DNA of 64,000 nt from Pseudoalteromonas luteoviolacea. GTDB lineage: Bacteria > Pseudomonadota > Gammaproteobacteria > Enterobacterales > Alteromonadaceae. How positions within the stretch are numbered: position 1 is the stretch's first letter; each line of letters begins with the position of its first letter. A program made the translations under genes and the position numbers. Below the pieces are notes generated by a model, which saw nothing but the letters and a program-made list of their open reading frames with translations, was not told where the DNA came from and ran no database searches. Below, one piece after another: positions 35,189 to 44,144 of the stretch. The DNA lies in NCBI RefSeq assembly GCF_001750165.1, contig NZ_CP015411.1, positions 453,501 to 517,500 of the forward strand, in the 5' to 3' direction.

Positions 35189-37522
35189 TTATTTCTTCAA
35201 TTTAGCAAAGGCCTCTGCAAATGCATTGCCCATGGCGGCGTTGCCTTGATCGCGTCGATTTCCTTTTTGGTTATCTCTGCGGTCGTTTTTACGGCCATGA
35301 TTTTGAGCTGCTTTTTGCTGTGGTTTACTCTTATGTGTATCGTTAGTTGATGGTGTTGCGTCATTTAAGCGCATTGTAAAACTGATACGTTTTCTGTCGA
35401 CGTCAACCTCAATCACTTTGACTTTTACAATATCACCTGCTTTGACGACTTCTCTTGGATCAGAGATAAATTTGTCTGTGATCGCAGAAATATGTACCAG
35501 ACCGTCTTGGTGCACACCGACATCAACAAATGCGCCGAAGTTAGCAACGTTGGAAACAACACCTTCTAAGACCATGCCTACTTTCAAATCAGAGATTTTT
35601 TCTACGCCCGCTTTAAACTGCGCAGTTTTAAATTCTGGACGTGGATCTCGGCCAGGCTTATCCAGCTCTGAGATAATATCCGTGACCGTTGGTAAACCAA
35701 ATTTCTCATCGACATAGTCAGTTGGTGATAGCTTTTTCAATAAATCACTATTGCCAATTAAACTTTGAAGATCGAGTGTATTTGATTGAGAAATCTGCTT
35801 AACAACAGGATAAGCCTCTGGGTGCACAGCAGACGCATCGAGTGGGTCATCACCATCGATAATTCTTAAAAAGCCAGCAGCTTGCTCAAATGCTTTTGGC
35901 CCTAAACGCTCAACTTTTTTAAGTTGCTTGCGGTTTGAGAAAGAGCCATTGCTATCGCGGTATTTTACAATATTGCTGGCTAGCGTTTTGTTCAACCCTG
36001 ACACTCGAGTGAGCAGTGGCACAGAGGCTGTATTGACATCAACACCTACCGAGTTTACACAGTCCTCAACAACCGCTGTCAATGTTTGACCTAATTGGCT
36101 TTGTGATACATCGTGTTGATATTGACCTACACCAATCGATTTAGGCTCGATTTTAACCAGCTCAGCAAGTGGATCTTGCAAGCGTCTGGCAATAGAGACT
36201 GCGCCGCGTAAAGACACATCTAAGTCAGGAAATTCATTGGCTGCAAACTCAGAAGCAGAATAGACAGATGCACCCGCTTCACTGACCATGATTTTGGTTA
36301 AGTTAAGATCTGATGCTGCTTTTTGAACTTCAGCTGCCAGCTTATCGGTTTCACGCGATGCTGTTCCGTTACCAATCGCAATGAGTTCAACTTTATGTTG
36401 GCGAGAAAGCTGTTCAATGGTTCGGATTGATTTATCCCAATGATTTTGCGGAGCATGTGGATAAATAGTGGTCGTGGTGAGCAGTTTACCTGTGGCATCT
36501 ACAATGGCAATTTTACAACCTGTACGCAGTCCCGGGTCGATACCCATCGTGACCTTCGGCCCCGCAGGCGCAGCCATTAGTAGATCTTTGAGGTTTTTAG
36601 CAAACACATCAATGGCGCCGCTTTCTGCCTTTTCTCTTAAAGAGCCTAGGAACTCATTCTCTAAGTGCAGAGATAATTTGACCTTCCACGCCCACTGCAC
36701 AACCACCATGAGCCATTCACTGGCAGCAGCCCCTTGAACCACTAACCCGTAATGATCGGCAATCATTTGTGCACAAAACTGTTGGTGGTCTTGCGCTTCT
36801 GGTTCTGGGTTAATGGTGATTTGTAAAACACCTTCATTTCTTGCTCTGAGCATCGCCAGCGCACGATGCGAAGGGACTTTTGAAAGGAGTTCATTATGCT
36901 CGAAATAATCACGATATTTGCTACCGTTATCCTCTTGGCCTTTGATCACTCGGCTTTGCAGCTGCGCATTTGCGCTAATATGCGCTCTAAACTTAGCAAG
37001 TAATTTCGCATCTTCAGCAAATCGTTCCATCAAAATAAATTTTGCACCATCAAGAACACTTTTAGTGTCAGCAAAGCCCGCATCGGTGTTGATGAAATCT
37101 TCAGCGATTAAATCTGGCGATAAATTAGGATCTTCAAATAATCGGTCAGCCAGAGGCTCTATACCGGCTTCAATCGCTATTTGGCCTTTGGTGCGACGTT
37201 TAGGTTTATAGGGAAGGTATAAATCTTCTAGTTCAGTTTTACTGTTTGCTTGTGCAATATCACTGGCTAGTTGCGCGGTCAGTTTCCCTTGTTCATCAAT
37301 AGTTTTGGTAATGAATGCACGTCGTTCTTCTAACTCTCTTAAATAGGAAAGACGTTGTTCTAGTAGACGCAATTGAGAGTCATCTAAACCACCGGTGACC
37401 TCTTTACGATAACGGGCGATAAAGGGAACAGTTGCGCCCTCATCTAACAATGTGGTGGCAGCCAGCACTTGCTGTTCTGAGGCATTTAGCTCTTGGGCTA
37501 AACGAGCTGAGATGTTGCTCAT
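35189..37522 (-). CDS. tex: Tex family RNA-binding transcription accessory protein
   Basis: The protein has 777 aa. The N-terminal helical region (LLDEGATVPFIARYRKEVTGGLDDSQLR) is the Tex signature. A YqgF-like RNase H fold follows (TMGIDPGLRTGCKIAIVD), then helix-hairpin-helix repeats (GLNKTLASNIVKYRDSNGSFSNRKQLKKV) and a C-terminal S1 RNA-binding domain (GMVLEGVVSNVANFGAFVDVGVHQDGLVHIS). A Lys/Arg/Gln-rich tail ends the protein. Tex binds RNA and affects transcription and RNA decay. It is the E. coli yhgF homologue and sits next to greB as there. Confidence 0.97.
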   Translation of the reverse strand: MSNISARLAQELNASEQQVLAATTLLDEGATVPFIARYRKEVTGGLDDSQLRLLEQRLSYLRELEERRAFITKTIDEQGKLTAQLASDIAQANSKTELEDLYLPYKPKRRTKGQIAIEAGIEPLADRLFEDPNLSPDLIAEDFINTDAGFADTKSVLDGAKFILMERFAEDAKLLAKFRAHISANAQLQSRVIKGQEDNGSKYRDYFEHNELLSKVPSHRALAMLRARNEGVLQITINPEPEAQDHQQFCAQMIADHYGLVVQGAAASEWLMVVVQWAWKVKLSLHLENEFLGSLREKAESGAIDVFAKNLKDLLMAAPAGPKVTMGIDPGLRTGCKIAIVDATGKLLTTTTIYPHAPQNHWDKSIRTIEQLSRQHKVELIAIGNGTASRETDKLAAEVQKAASDLNLTKIMVSEAGASVYSASEFAANEFPDLDVSLRGAVSIARRLQDPLAELVKIEPKSIGVGQYQHDVSQSQLGQTLTAVVEDCVNSVGVDVNTASVPLLTRVSGLNKTLASNIVKYRDSNGSFSNRKQLKKVERLGPKAFEQAAGFLRIIDGDDPLDASAVHPEAYPVVKQISQSNTLDLQSLIGNSDLLKKLSPTDYVDEKFGLPTVTDIISELDKPGRDPRPEFKTAQFKAGVEKISDLKVGMVLEGVVSNVANFGAFVDVGVHQDGLVHISAITDKFISDPREVVKAGDIVKVKVIEVDVDRKRISFTMRLNDATPSTNDTHKSKPQQKAAQNHGRKNDRRDNQKGNRRDQGNAAMGNAFAEAFAKLKK

Positions 37523-37607
37523 GCAAAATCCTTATAAAGTTCAATTAGCTACGCTAAAAAATCTATTAAGCGTTAGTTTTTATCATACCATATTAGTGGA
37601 AGTTTTA

Positions 37608-38081
37608 TCAGGTTTGATATTCGATTCTATTGATATACCACAGGGCTTCACCTTGGGGAGTTTTTACCATGAAATCATCATCAACTGACTTAGCGAGTAA
37701 AGCTCTTGCCATCGGTGAATCTATAGAAATATAGTCATTGCGTTCATAAATTTCATCTGGACCGACAATTCTGAATTTTTTGACTTCACCCTCGTCGTTT
37801 TCAATTTCGACCCAAGCACCAAAGTATACCTTTCCAGCTTGTTGAGGATCATACTCAACGACTTTTAAATCGGGGAGTCGTTTTCGTAAATATCTTACAC
37901 GTCGATCAATTTGTCTCAGTAGACGCTTGTTAAACGTATAATCAGCATTTTCTGAACGATCGCCTAGACTGGCAGCCCAATTTACTATTTTGGTTATTTC
38001 GGGGCGTTTTTCGAACCAGAGGTGATCATGTTCTTGCTGTAGTTTTCGATACCCTTCGGGTGTAATTAAGTTCGTTTTCAT
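37608..38081 (-). CDS. greB: transcription elongation factor GreB
   Basis: The protein has 157 aa, nearly the same length as E. coli GreB (158). The N-terminal coiled coil (EGYRKLQQEHDHLWFEKRPEITKIVNWAASLGDRSENADYTFNK) carries the conserved acidic tip (GDRSENADY). The C-terminal FKBP-like domain has FRIVGPDEIYERNDYISIDSPMARALL. It enters the RNA polymerase secondary channel and stimulates cleavage of backtracked RNA. It is divergent from ompR, as in E. coli. Confidence 0.97.
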   Translation of the reverse strand: MKTNLITPEGYRKLQQEHDHLWFEKRPEITKIVNWAASLGDRSENADYTFNKRLLRQIDRRVRYLRKRLPDLKVVEYDPQQAGKVYFGAWVEIENDEGEVKKFRIVGPDEIYERNDYISIDSPMARALLAKSVDDDFMVKTPQGEALWYINRIEYQT

Positions 38082-38229
38082 AATGTACTATATTAAAAAA
38101 CCTATAAAAGGTACGTATATTTGAAAATTTGTAACGTTCAGTAACAATCTTATCAGTACGTTATGGTGTCTAAGCAGCTTAATTTCAATTATATTTAACC
38201 AATAGTTAAATGATAACAAGAAGAATCAG

Positions 38230-38949
38230 ATGGGAAACGAAACAACAAAAGTACTTGTCGTTGATGACGATATGAGATTACGTAGTTTATTAGAACGTTA
38301 TCTAGTCGAACAGGGTTTCATTGTCAGAAGTGCTGCAAATGCAGAACAAATGGATAGGCTGCTTGAAAGAGAGAACTTCCATTTGATGGTATTGGACCTG
38401 ATGTTACCAGGTGAAGATGGATTATCAATTTGTCGACGTCTCAGACAAAAAGAAAATGAGATCCCAATAGTTATGCTGACAGCAAAAGGGGATGAGGTTG
38501 ACCGCATTATTGGCCTTGAGTTAGGCGCGGATGATTATTTGCCAAAACCATTCAATCCAAGAGAGCTACTTGCTCGAATCAAAGCGGTGTTGCGCAGAAA
38601 GACAAAAGAAGTGCCAGGTGCCCCGGCTGCACAAGAAAATGAGGTCGAATTTGGTATTTTCAAACTCAACTTGGCTACAAGAGAAATGCAAAAAGGGGAT
38701 GAGACAATTGCCCTAACAAGTGGTGAGTTTGCCGTATTAAAAGCGCTCGTGAGCCACCCGAGAGAACCTCTTAGCCGAGATAAATTAATGAATTTAGCCC
38801 GTGGTCGAGATTACAGCGCATTAGAACGTAGTATCGATGTTCAGGTATCACGGCTAAGACGAATGATTGAAGAGGATGCCTCTAACCCAAGATACATACA
38901 GACTGTATGGGGGTTAGGATACGTATTTGTACCCGACGGCGAAAAGTAA
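38230..38949 (+). CDS. ompR: two-component response regulator OmpR
   Basis: The protein has 239 aa. The receiver domain has acidic residues in VVDDDMRLRSLL and phospho-acceptor Asp56 (MVLDLMLPGEDGL). The C-terminal winged helix has LTSGEFAVLKALVSHPREPLSRDKLMNLARGR and the recognition region SIDVQVSRLRRMIEEDASNPRYIQTVWGLGYVF. It is the osmoregulatory porin regulator of enteric bacteria; its targets in this organism are unknown. The stop overlaps envZ (TAATG). Synteny with greB and envZ supports the name. Confidence 0.97.
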   Translation: MGNETTKVLVVDDDMRLRSLLERYLVEQGFIVRSAANAEQMDRLLERENFHLMVLDLMLPGEDGLSICRRLRQKENEIPIVMLTAKGDEVDRIIGLELGADDYLPKPFNPRELLARIKAVLRRKTKEVPGAPAAQENEVEFGIFKLNLATREMQKGDETIALTSGEFAVLKALVSHPREPLSRDKLMNLARGRDYSALERSIDVQVSRLRRMIEEDASNPRYIQTVWGLGYVFVPDGEK

Positions 38950-40250
38950 TGGGTATCTTTCCTCGAAGTGCGTTTGGTCAGACAGTATTTTTTGTCGCAG
39001 CTTTATTATTGATAAACCAAATCGTTTCTTACATTACAGTCACGCTATATGTGTTTAAGCCAACATTTGAGCAGGTAAATTTGATGCTCGCAAAGCAGGT
39101 TAAAACGGTATTTATTGATTGGGAAGAAGGCGTTGAAGTGGACTCTGCGTTATCAGACAAGTTTTTTGAGATAACGGGTATTGATGTGATGACGCAAAAA
39201 GACGCCTATAGAAATGGGCTAGGTCAAGCGCGTGAGTATAGCTTGTTATCACGCAGTATGTCTGAGCAGTTAAATGGTTCTGCTCGAGTGAGAATTAGCC
39301 AAGGAGATCCTGTCGTTTATTGGGTTGAAGCGCCGCAGGCACCTGGATATTGGGTAAGGGTTCCCTTAACTGGGTTTTCAGAGACTAAATTAGAGTTTTT
39401 AGTGTTTTACTTATCTAGTATCGGCTTTTTAAGTGTGTTGGGGGGCTGGCTTTTTGCACGGCATTTGAATAGGCCATTGAAAGCACTTCAAACGGCAGCC
39501 AGTCGGGTCGGAGTTGGAGACTTTTCTACACGCTTAGTTGAGCAAGGTTCAACAGAAGTGATTGAAGTGACCAAAGCTTTTAATCAAATGTCTAAAGGTA
39601 TCGCTGAGTTAGAAAGTGATCGTCGTTTGCTGATGGCAGGGGTATCACATGATCTACGAACCCCACTGACTAGGATACGCTTGGCGACAGAAATGATGTC
39701 AGATGAAGAGGCGTATTTAAAAGAGGGGATCATTGATGACATTGAAGATATGAATGCGATCATTGACCAATTTATTGAGTATTTGCGTCATCATAGCAGT
39801 GGCGAAATGCACAAAGAAAATGTCAATTCTCTCGTCGAGGAAGTGGTCCATTCTGAACAGCAACATAAACGAGTTATCAATGTTAGCCTAGCCGAAACGG
39901 CAACTTGGGTAGAGGCGAATCATGTCGCTTTAAAGCGTGTTTTAACCAATATGATTGAAAATGCCATCAAATACTCGGAAGGAGAGATAAACGTATGTAC
40001 TCAAGTTGATCTCAAATATAAACGAGTGTTGATCCAAGTTAAAGACAGAGGCCCAGGTATTCCTGAATCTGAACTAGAATCGGTGTTTGAGCCATTTAAA
40101 CAAGGTGATCAAGCGAGAGGATCAGATGGTAGCGGTTTAGGGTTAGCCATTATTAAACGTATTGTAGCCACACATGGTGGTAAGGTGTCTTTAAGAAATA
40201 GAGCGAAAGGTGGCTTGTGCGCTGAGGTACAATTGCCACTGTGCAAGTAA
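38949..40250 (+). CDS. envZ: osmosensor histidine kinase EnvZ
   Basis: The protein has 433 aa. Two membrane helices (about 9-35 and 150-172) flank a periplasmic region. Then come a HAMP domain (RPLKALQTAASRVGVGDFST), the HisKA box with phospho-accepting His234 (GVSHDLRTPLTRIRLATEM), and a HATPase domain with NMIENAIKYS, DRGPGIPESELE and GSGLGLAIIKRIV. It phosphorylates and dephosphorylates OmpR. The start overlaps the ompR stop; an upstream opening at 38907 lies inside ompR and is rejected. Confidence 0.97.
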   Translation: MGIFPRSAFGQTVFFVAALLLINQIVSYITVTLYVFKPTFEQVNLMLAKQVKTVFIDWEEGVEVDSALSDKFFEITGIDVMTQKDAYRNGLGQAREYSLLSRSMSEQLNGSARVRISQGDPVVYWVEAPQAPGYWVRVPLTGFSETKLEFLVFYLSSIGFLSVLGGWLFARHLNRPLKALQTAASRVGVGDFSTRLVEQGSTEVIEVTKAFNQMSKGIAELESDRRLLMAGVSHDLRTPLTRIRLATEMMSDEEAYLKEGIIDDIEDMNAIIDQFIEYLRHHSSGEMHKENVNSLVEEVVHSEQQHKRVINVSLAETATWVEANHVALKRVLTNMIENAIKYSEGEINVCTQVDLKYKRVLIQVKDRGPGIPESELESVFEPFKQGDQARGSDGSGLGLAIIKRIVATHGGKVSLRNRAKGGLCAEVQLPLCK

Positions 40251-40255
40251 GCATT

Positions 40256-40287
40256 GAAATGGCAGCTAAGAGCCAAGCTGCCATTTC
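40256..40287. terminator. hairpin between convergent envZ and peptide gene
   Basis: A 12-bp perfect stem, GAAATGGCAGCT / AGCTGCCATTTC, with an 8-nt loop lies 5 bp after the envZ stop and 9 bp before the end of the minus-strand peptide gene. It lacks a long T run but is well placed to separate the two convergent transcripts. Confidence 0.65.
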
Positions 40288-40295
40288 ATGGTGCT

Positions 40296-40466
40296 CTATC
40301 TACCACATGTTGAAGTACACACCGCAGGGTGCGTTGGGCAAATGAGCCAACTATTTTGTGGCGCTATACGTGTTTTACGAGCGCCAGCGATTTCTTTAGT
40401 AAGCGCAGAATTAATTTGATTGTTTTGTAAGCTTTTAAGTGCTTTTTTCTTCAAGTTCAGTTTCAT
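40296..40466 (-). CDS. GG-leader-like peptide, putative RiPP precursor (56 aa, three Cys)
   Basis: This small gene encodes 56 aa, with AAAAGGA about 8 nt upstream of the ATG. The leader MKLNLKKKALKSL repeats the pattern of the peptide at 7753 (LKKxxLKSL), and TKEIAGA at 23-29 corresponds to its TPQIAGG, the presumed cleavage region. The remaining core is basic and then Ser/Thr/Cys rich, with Cys43, Cys50 and Cys54 near the end (CPTHPAVCTSTCGR). It lies between envZ and pckA, where E. coli has no gene. No modification enzyme or exporter is nearby. The ending with closely spaced Cys resembles lanthipeptide or disulfide-type cores. Function is inference. Confidence 0.78.
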   Translation of the reverse strand: MKLNLKKKALKSLQNNQINSALTKEIAGARKTRIAPQNSWLICPTHPAVCTSTCGR

Positions 40467-40762
40467 GGTTTAATCCTTTTCTAATTACTTATTAATCAAC
40501 GAGGTTACCTTCCCCTCACCAACTACCCTAAACAGAACTGAAAGGCGTGTAAATGATTCGCGGTTGAACAATATTCAACCAAGTGGGTAGGTGTTTAGCT
40601 ATGAATCGTAAAATAGGGCTTTGGCGAATAATTTGGTTGAAGTAAGCTCAAATAGCTGTTGATGAGACACCGAGTTATAAAACGGACATAAGCCAATTTG
40701 TTTTTGGCTTTAAGAGTGTCACTTGATTGCGTGATAGTAAAGGGAGCTTGTCTTACAGACAT
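40467..40762. other. intergenic region between peptide gene and pckA terminator
   Basis: No further gene is supported. The left end holds the ribosome-binding site and must hold the minus-strand promoter of the peptide gene at 40466. I cannot place a clear -35/-10 pair by eye. Confidence 0.5.
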
Positions 40763-40785
40763 AAAAAAACGCCCAACGAGGGGCG
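40763..40785 (-). terminator. rho-independent terminator of pckA
   Basis: Read on the minus strand: stem CGCCC / GGGCG with a six-base loop followed by a run of seven T. It lies about 25 bp downstream of the pckA stop. Confidence 0.85.
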
Positions 40786-40810
40786 CCTTTGATAAAGGAA
40801 AAGGTAGTGC

Positions 40811-42349
40811 TTAACCGCGAGGACCGGCTGACTTGATAGCGTCAGAAACGTCGTATTTTTCGAAGTTAGCTTTAAAGTCTGCCGCTAGCTTAGCTGCATA
40901 CTCTGCATACTTGTCTTTATCTTCCCACGTATTGATTGGATTAAGTAGTTTCTCGTCTACTCCATCTACAGACACAGGGATATCTAAGTTCAATGCTTCA
41001 ATATGTTGTGTTTCAACACCTTCCAACGTGTCATTTACGATAGCATCGATAACAGCACGCGTTGTTGGGATATCGAAACGCTTACCAACACCGTATGGAC
41101 CGCCTGTCCAACCAGTATTTACTAGGTAAACTTTTGCGCCAAACTCTCGTACACGCTTCATTAGCAATTCAGCATAAACACCAGCTGGACGTGGGAAGAA
41201 TGGCGCGCCAAAACATGTTGAGAACGTAGATTCAATATCAGATGTTGAGCCGATTTCTGTTGATCCAACTTTTGCAGTGTAACCACTTAGGAAGTGATAA
41301 GCTGCTGCTTCTTCAGAAAGAATAGACACAGGAGGTAATACACCACTTACGTCACACGTTAAGAATACAACTGCACGAGGCTCACCAGCACGGTTCTCTA
41401 CTTTACGCTTTTCAACATGCTCAAGTGGATAAGCAGCACGCGTGTTCTGCGTTAAACTCGTGTCAGCAAAGTCAGGGACGCGGTTCTCATCAAGAACAAC
41501 ATTTTCAAGGATTGTACCAAACTTAATTGCGTTCCAAATCACAGGCTCGTTCTTTTGAGACAGATCGATACATTTCGCATAACAACCGCCTTCAATGTTG
41601 AATACACTACCAGGTGCCCAGCCGTGCTCGTCATCACCGATAAGGAAACGTTTAGGATCTGCTGAAAGCGTTGTTTTACCAGTACCTGATAAACCAAAGA
41701 ACAAGGTTGTGTCGCCTGCTTCACCAACGTTTGCACTACAGTGCATAGGTAGAACACCTTTTGCTGGAAGTAGGAAGTTCTGTACAGAGAACATCGACTT
41801 TTTCATTTCACCGGCGTAATGCATACCTGCGATTAGCACTTTGCGTTCTGCAAAGTTGATAATGACAGTACCTTCGCTGTTTGTGCCATCACGTTCAGGG
41901 TCACATACGAAAGATGGAACGTTCATTACCTGCCATTGGGGTAAATCAGCTGCATTGTATTTGCTAGGTTCGATAAACATGTTTTTAGCAAAGATATGAT
42001 GCCAAGCCGTCTCAGTAGTAACGACTACTGGTAAATAGTGCTCAGGATCTGAACCAACTTCTAAGTGAGAGACAAAGTGGTCGTTGCTGTGCACGTGTGC
42101 TTCTACACGAGCCCAAAGAGCATCAAACTTTTCTGCATCGAATGGACGGTTGACGTTACCCCATTGGATGTCATTTTCTGTGCTTGGCTCTTTAACAATA
42201 AAACGGTCGTTAGGAGAGCGACCTGTACGGCGGCCTGTTTTTGCTACAAAAGCTCCATTCGCTGCTAAAGTCCCTTCACCACGCGAGATAGCGTGTTCGA
42301 CAAGTTCAGCTGCAGTTAAATCGACAAAACGAGTAGCGCTTGAAGTCAT
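40811..42349 (-). CDS. pckA: phosphoenolpyruvate carboxykinase (ATP)
   Basis: The protein has 512 aa. It converts oxaloacetate and ATP to phosphoenolpyruvate, the first committed step of gluconeogenesis. Visible motifs are RTGRSPNDRFIV near the N-terminus, MHCSANVGEAGDTTLFFGLSGTGKTTLS with the P-loop GLSGTGKTT, and the metal-binding LIGDDEHGW. FLSGYTAKVGSTEIG is the lid region. It is slightly shorter than the E. coli enzyme (540 aa). Upstream on its own strand lie a TATAAT-like -10 and two operator-like palindromes, suggesting carbon-source control by a LacI-type regulator. Confidence 0.97.
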   Translation of the reverse strand: MTSSATRFVDLTAAELVEHAISRGEGTLAANGAFVAKTGRRTGRSPNDRFIVKEPSTENDIQWGNVNRPFDAEKFDALWARVEAHVHSNDHFVSHLEVGSDPEHYLPVVVTTETAWHHIFAKNMFIEPSKYNAADLPQWQVMNVPSFVCDPERDGTNSEGTVIINFAERKVLIAGMHYAGEMKKSMFSVQNFLLPAKGVLPMHCSANVGEAGDTTLFFGLSGTGKTTLSADPKRFLIGDDEHGWAPGSVFNIEGGCYAKCIDLSQKNEPVIWNAIKFGTILENVVLDENRVPDFADTSLTQNTRAAYPLEHVEKRKVENRAGEPRAVVFLTCDVSGVLPPVSILSEEAAAYHFLSGYTAKVGSTEIGSTSDIESTFSTCFGAPFFPRPAGVYAELLMKRVREFGAKVYLVNTGWTGGPYGVGKRFDIPTTRAVIDAIVNDTLEGVETQHIEALNLDIPVSVDGVDEKLLNPINTWEDKDKYAEYAAKLAADFKANFEKYDVSDAIKSAGPRG

Positions 42350-42412
42350 GTTTATACCTAAATGTGAGAATTGAACGGGATAGCTCTGGTTATTAAGTAC
42401 CTAAAGCTTGAA

Positions 42413-42418
42413 ATTATA
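42413..42418 (-). promoter_or_regulatory. putative pckA -10 element
   Basis: On the minus strand the sequence reads TAGTATAATTTC, a consensus-like TATAAT about 65 nt before the pckA ATG. No good -35 lies at 16-18 nt, so a weak or activator-dependent promoter is possible. Confidence 0.4.
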
Positions 42419-42497
42419 CTAACAGAAGCATTTGAGATATTCGAGCCCTAAAGGGGGCAGAAATTGCAATTTTTTGACAAAAAAACTGAATAATTTC

Positions 42498-42545
42498 AAT
42501 GATACCGGTGTCATAAAAGTTGACATTTAAATGACACCGGTATCA
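42498..42545. promoter_or_regulatory. paired LacI-type operator-like palindromes upstream of pckA
   Basis: Two 16-bp near-palindromes, ATGATACCGGTGTCAT (42498-42513) and ATGACACCGGTATCAT (42530-42545), are exact reverse complements of each other. Each is symmetric except for one base pair, and each has a central CCGG as in many LacI/GntR-type carbohydrate operators. Their centres are 32 bp apart, close to three helical turns, so two dimers would sit on the same face. They lie 150-200 bp upstream of the pckA ATG and beyond the hslO terminator. Together they could also form a long hairpin. Confidence 0.65.
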
Positions 42546-42557
42546 TTTTTTAGCAAA

Positions 42558-42582
42558 TAAAAAGCCGCCAAAATGGCGGCTT
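42558..42582 (-). terminator. rho-independent terminator of hslO
   Basis: On the minus strand: AAAGCCGCCA, TTT loop, TGGCGGCTTT, then TTATTTG. It is a perfect 10-bp stem about 30 bp past the hslO stop. Confidence 0.9.
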
Positions 42583-42610
42583 TAATTAAAATGAGTTGGA
42601 TGTACCCTAT

Positions 42611-43456
42611 TTAATTAAAAATAGACTTGATCTCTTGTTCATTAAATCGGTAATCAGTAAGGCAGTAGTGACAACTTAATTTGACCTCACCATGTTGTTC
42701 TATATCTTCCAATAAGGCTTGTTGTCCAACGTTGACAAGTGCACTTATGGTTTTTTCTCTACTGCAGCCACAGACAAAGTTAACTTCCTGAGGCTCAAAT
42801 AGCTGAGGATTATCTTCATGATATAAACGCGTCAGTACTGTTTGAGCATCAAGATCCAAAAGTTCCTTTTCTTTAATCGTGTCGCTGAGAGCTTCTAAAT
42901 GTTCAAAGTCACTTTGTGACTTTTCTTTATTTACAGGCAATACCTGTAGAAACAAACCGGCCGCTTTAACAGTATCTTCATTGATCTGTGTAGCGAACCA
43001 AAGTCGTGTTCTCAACTGCTCTGACTGTTCAAAATAATCTTCAAGACATTTGGCGAGTGAGTCAGAAGTTAAAGGGACTACACCTTGATATCTCTCACCT
43101 TTGACAGGAGAAATCGTGATGATCATATGCCCTTTACCGATTAGGTCGCTGATCCCAGTGCCTGTTATCTGTCCTTCAACTCTAGCAATACCACGCATGT
43201 TTTGCTGGTGATTACCATTTATTACCGCATATTTTACAGGCCCATCCCCCTGAAGCTGAACGGCAATATCACCTTCAAACTTCAGTGTTGCTGTTAGCAG
43301 GCTAGATGCGACGAGTAGTTCACCTAATAATGTCTGTACTTCTGTTGGGTAGTTGTGACCTGCAACTATGTCTTTCAGAGTATGCTCGACTTGTACTAGT
43401 TCGCCTCGTACATCGAGATCATCAAAAATATAACGATGAAGTAAATCTTGTTTCAT
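42611..43456 (-). CDS. hslO: redox-regulated chaperone Hsp33
   Basis: The protein has 281 aa. The N-terminal substrate-binding domain includes RYIFDDLDVRGELVQV and QGDGPVKYAVINGNHQQNMRGIAR. The C-terminal zinc redox switch has CGC in FVCGCSREK and CHYC in KLSCHYCLTDY. Oxidation of these four Cys releases zinc and activates holdase activity. It follows hslR with an 11-bp gap, so the two are likely an operon. Its position next to pckA matches E. coli. Confidence 0.97.
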   Translation of the reverse strand: MKQDLLHRYIFDDLDVRGELVQVEHTLKDIVAGHNYPTEVQTLLGELLVASSLLTATLKFEGDIAVQLQGDGPVKYAVINGNHQQNMRGIARVEGQITGTGISDLIGKGHMIITISPVKGERYQGVVPLTSDSLAKCLEDYFEQSEQLRTRLWFATQINEDTVKAAGLFLQVLPVNKEKSQSDFEHLEALSDTIKEKELLDLDAQTVLTRLYHEDNPQLFEPQEVNFVCGCSREKTISALVNVGQQALLEDIEQHGEVKLSCHYCLTDYRFNEQEIKSIFN

Positions 43457-43467
43457 CTATAAAGACC

Positions 43468-43878
43468 CTAATTTGATTTTAACTTAAGCAGCTCGCGTCG
43501 CTGCTTTTTATCTGGCTTGTGCTCGGGGCGCGGTGCAAAGAAACTATTGTTCTTTCGTGCAATGGCGTTTTGAGCGCGCTTTTCAATGCTTTGTGCAGAC
43601 TCTTCGTAAAGTGTTTGAGCGATTGGAGCGGCTTGACGTTTGTCCATTAACTTTAACACGGTGATGTGTTTTTCGTCGTGACCCTGGGCTAATTCGATGA
43701 CGGCGCCAACATCGACAGTACGGCTGGGTTTACACCTTTGGCCGTTGTATTTGACTTTTCCACCTTGGATCATCTCACGGGCAATTGAGCGCGTTTTATA
43801 AAAGCGCGCGGCCCACAGCCATTTGTCCAATCTGACTTTTGCATCATCTTGGTTGTTTTCTGGATTGACTTTTGTCAC
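43468..43878 (-). CDS. hslR: ribosome-associated heat shock protein Hsp15
   Basis: The protein has 136 aa. The N-terminal S4 RNA-binding domain reads VRLDKWLWAARFYKTRSIAREMIQGGKVKYNGQRCKPSRTV, and a long basic C-terminal tail (HKPDKKQRRELLKLKSN) follows. It binds free 50S subunits carrying nascent chains to help recycle them. Divergent from gspC with about 265 bp between. Confidence 0.96.
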   Translation of the reverse strand: MTKVNPENNQDDAKVRLDKWLWAARFYKTRSIAREMIQGGKVKYNGQRCKPSRTVDVGAVIELAQGHDEKHITVLKLMDKRQAAPIAQTLYEESAQSIEKRAQNAIARKNNSFFAPRPEHKPDKKQRRELLKLKSN

Positions 43879-44144
43879 AATTCTTTAACTACGTTGTTGG
43901 CGACTTGCTCGATGGTAAAATTTATCATATTTTAACCGTCAAAAAAAGCATATCGCTTGATAGGTCAGGGAATGGCACATTATGGATAGTTGAACAAATG
44001 GTTAATACTGTGTTCAGTTGGGTCATGTCATATCTTGTACCGATTTAATTTAAAGTTTCACATTTGCGCGCTTGTTGAATCGAAGTCTAAGCGGTACACT
44101 GAGGCGCTTAATAGAATAAAAAAAGTCTCATTAAAGAAATTTAT

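Noticed and set aside
42497..42546. Long inverted repeat read as a terminator or transposon end
   Set aside because: hslO already has a strong terminator at 42558-42582, there is no target duplication or transposase, and each arm is itself palindromic, which fits operators better.
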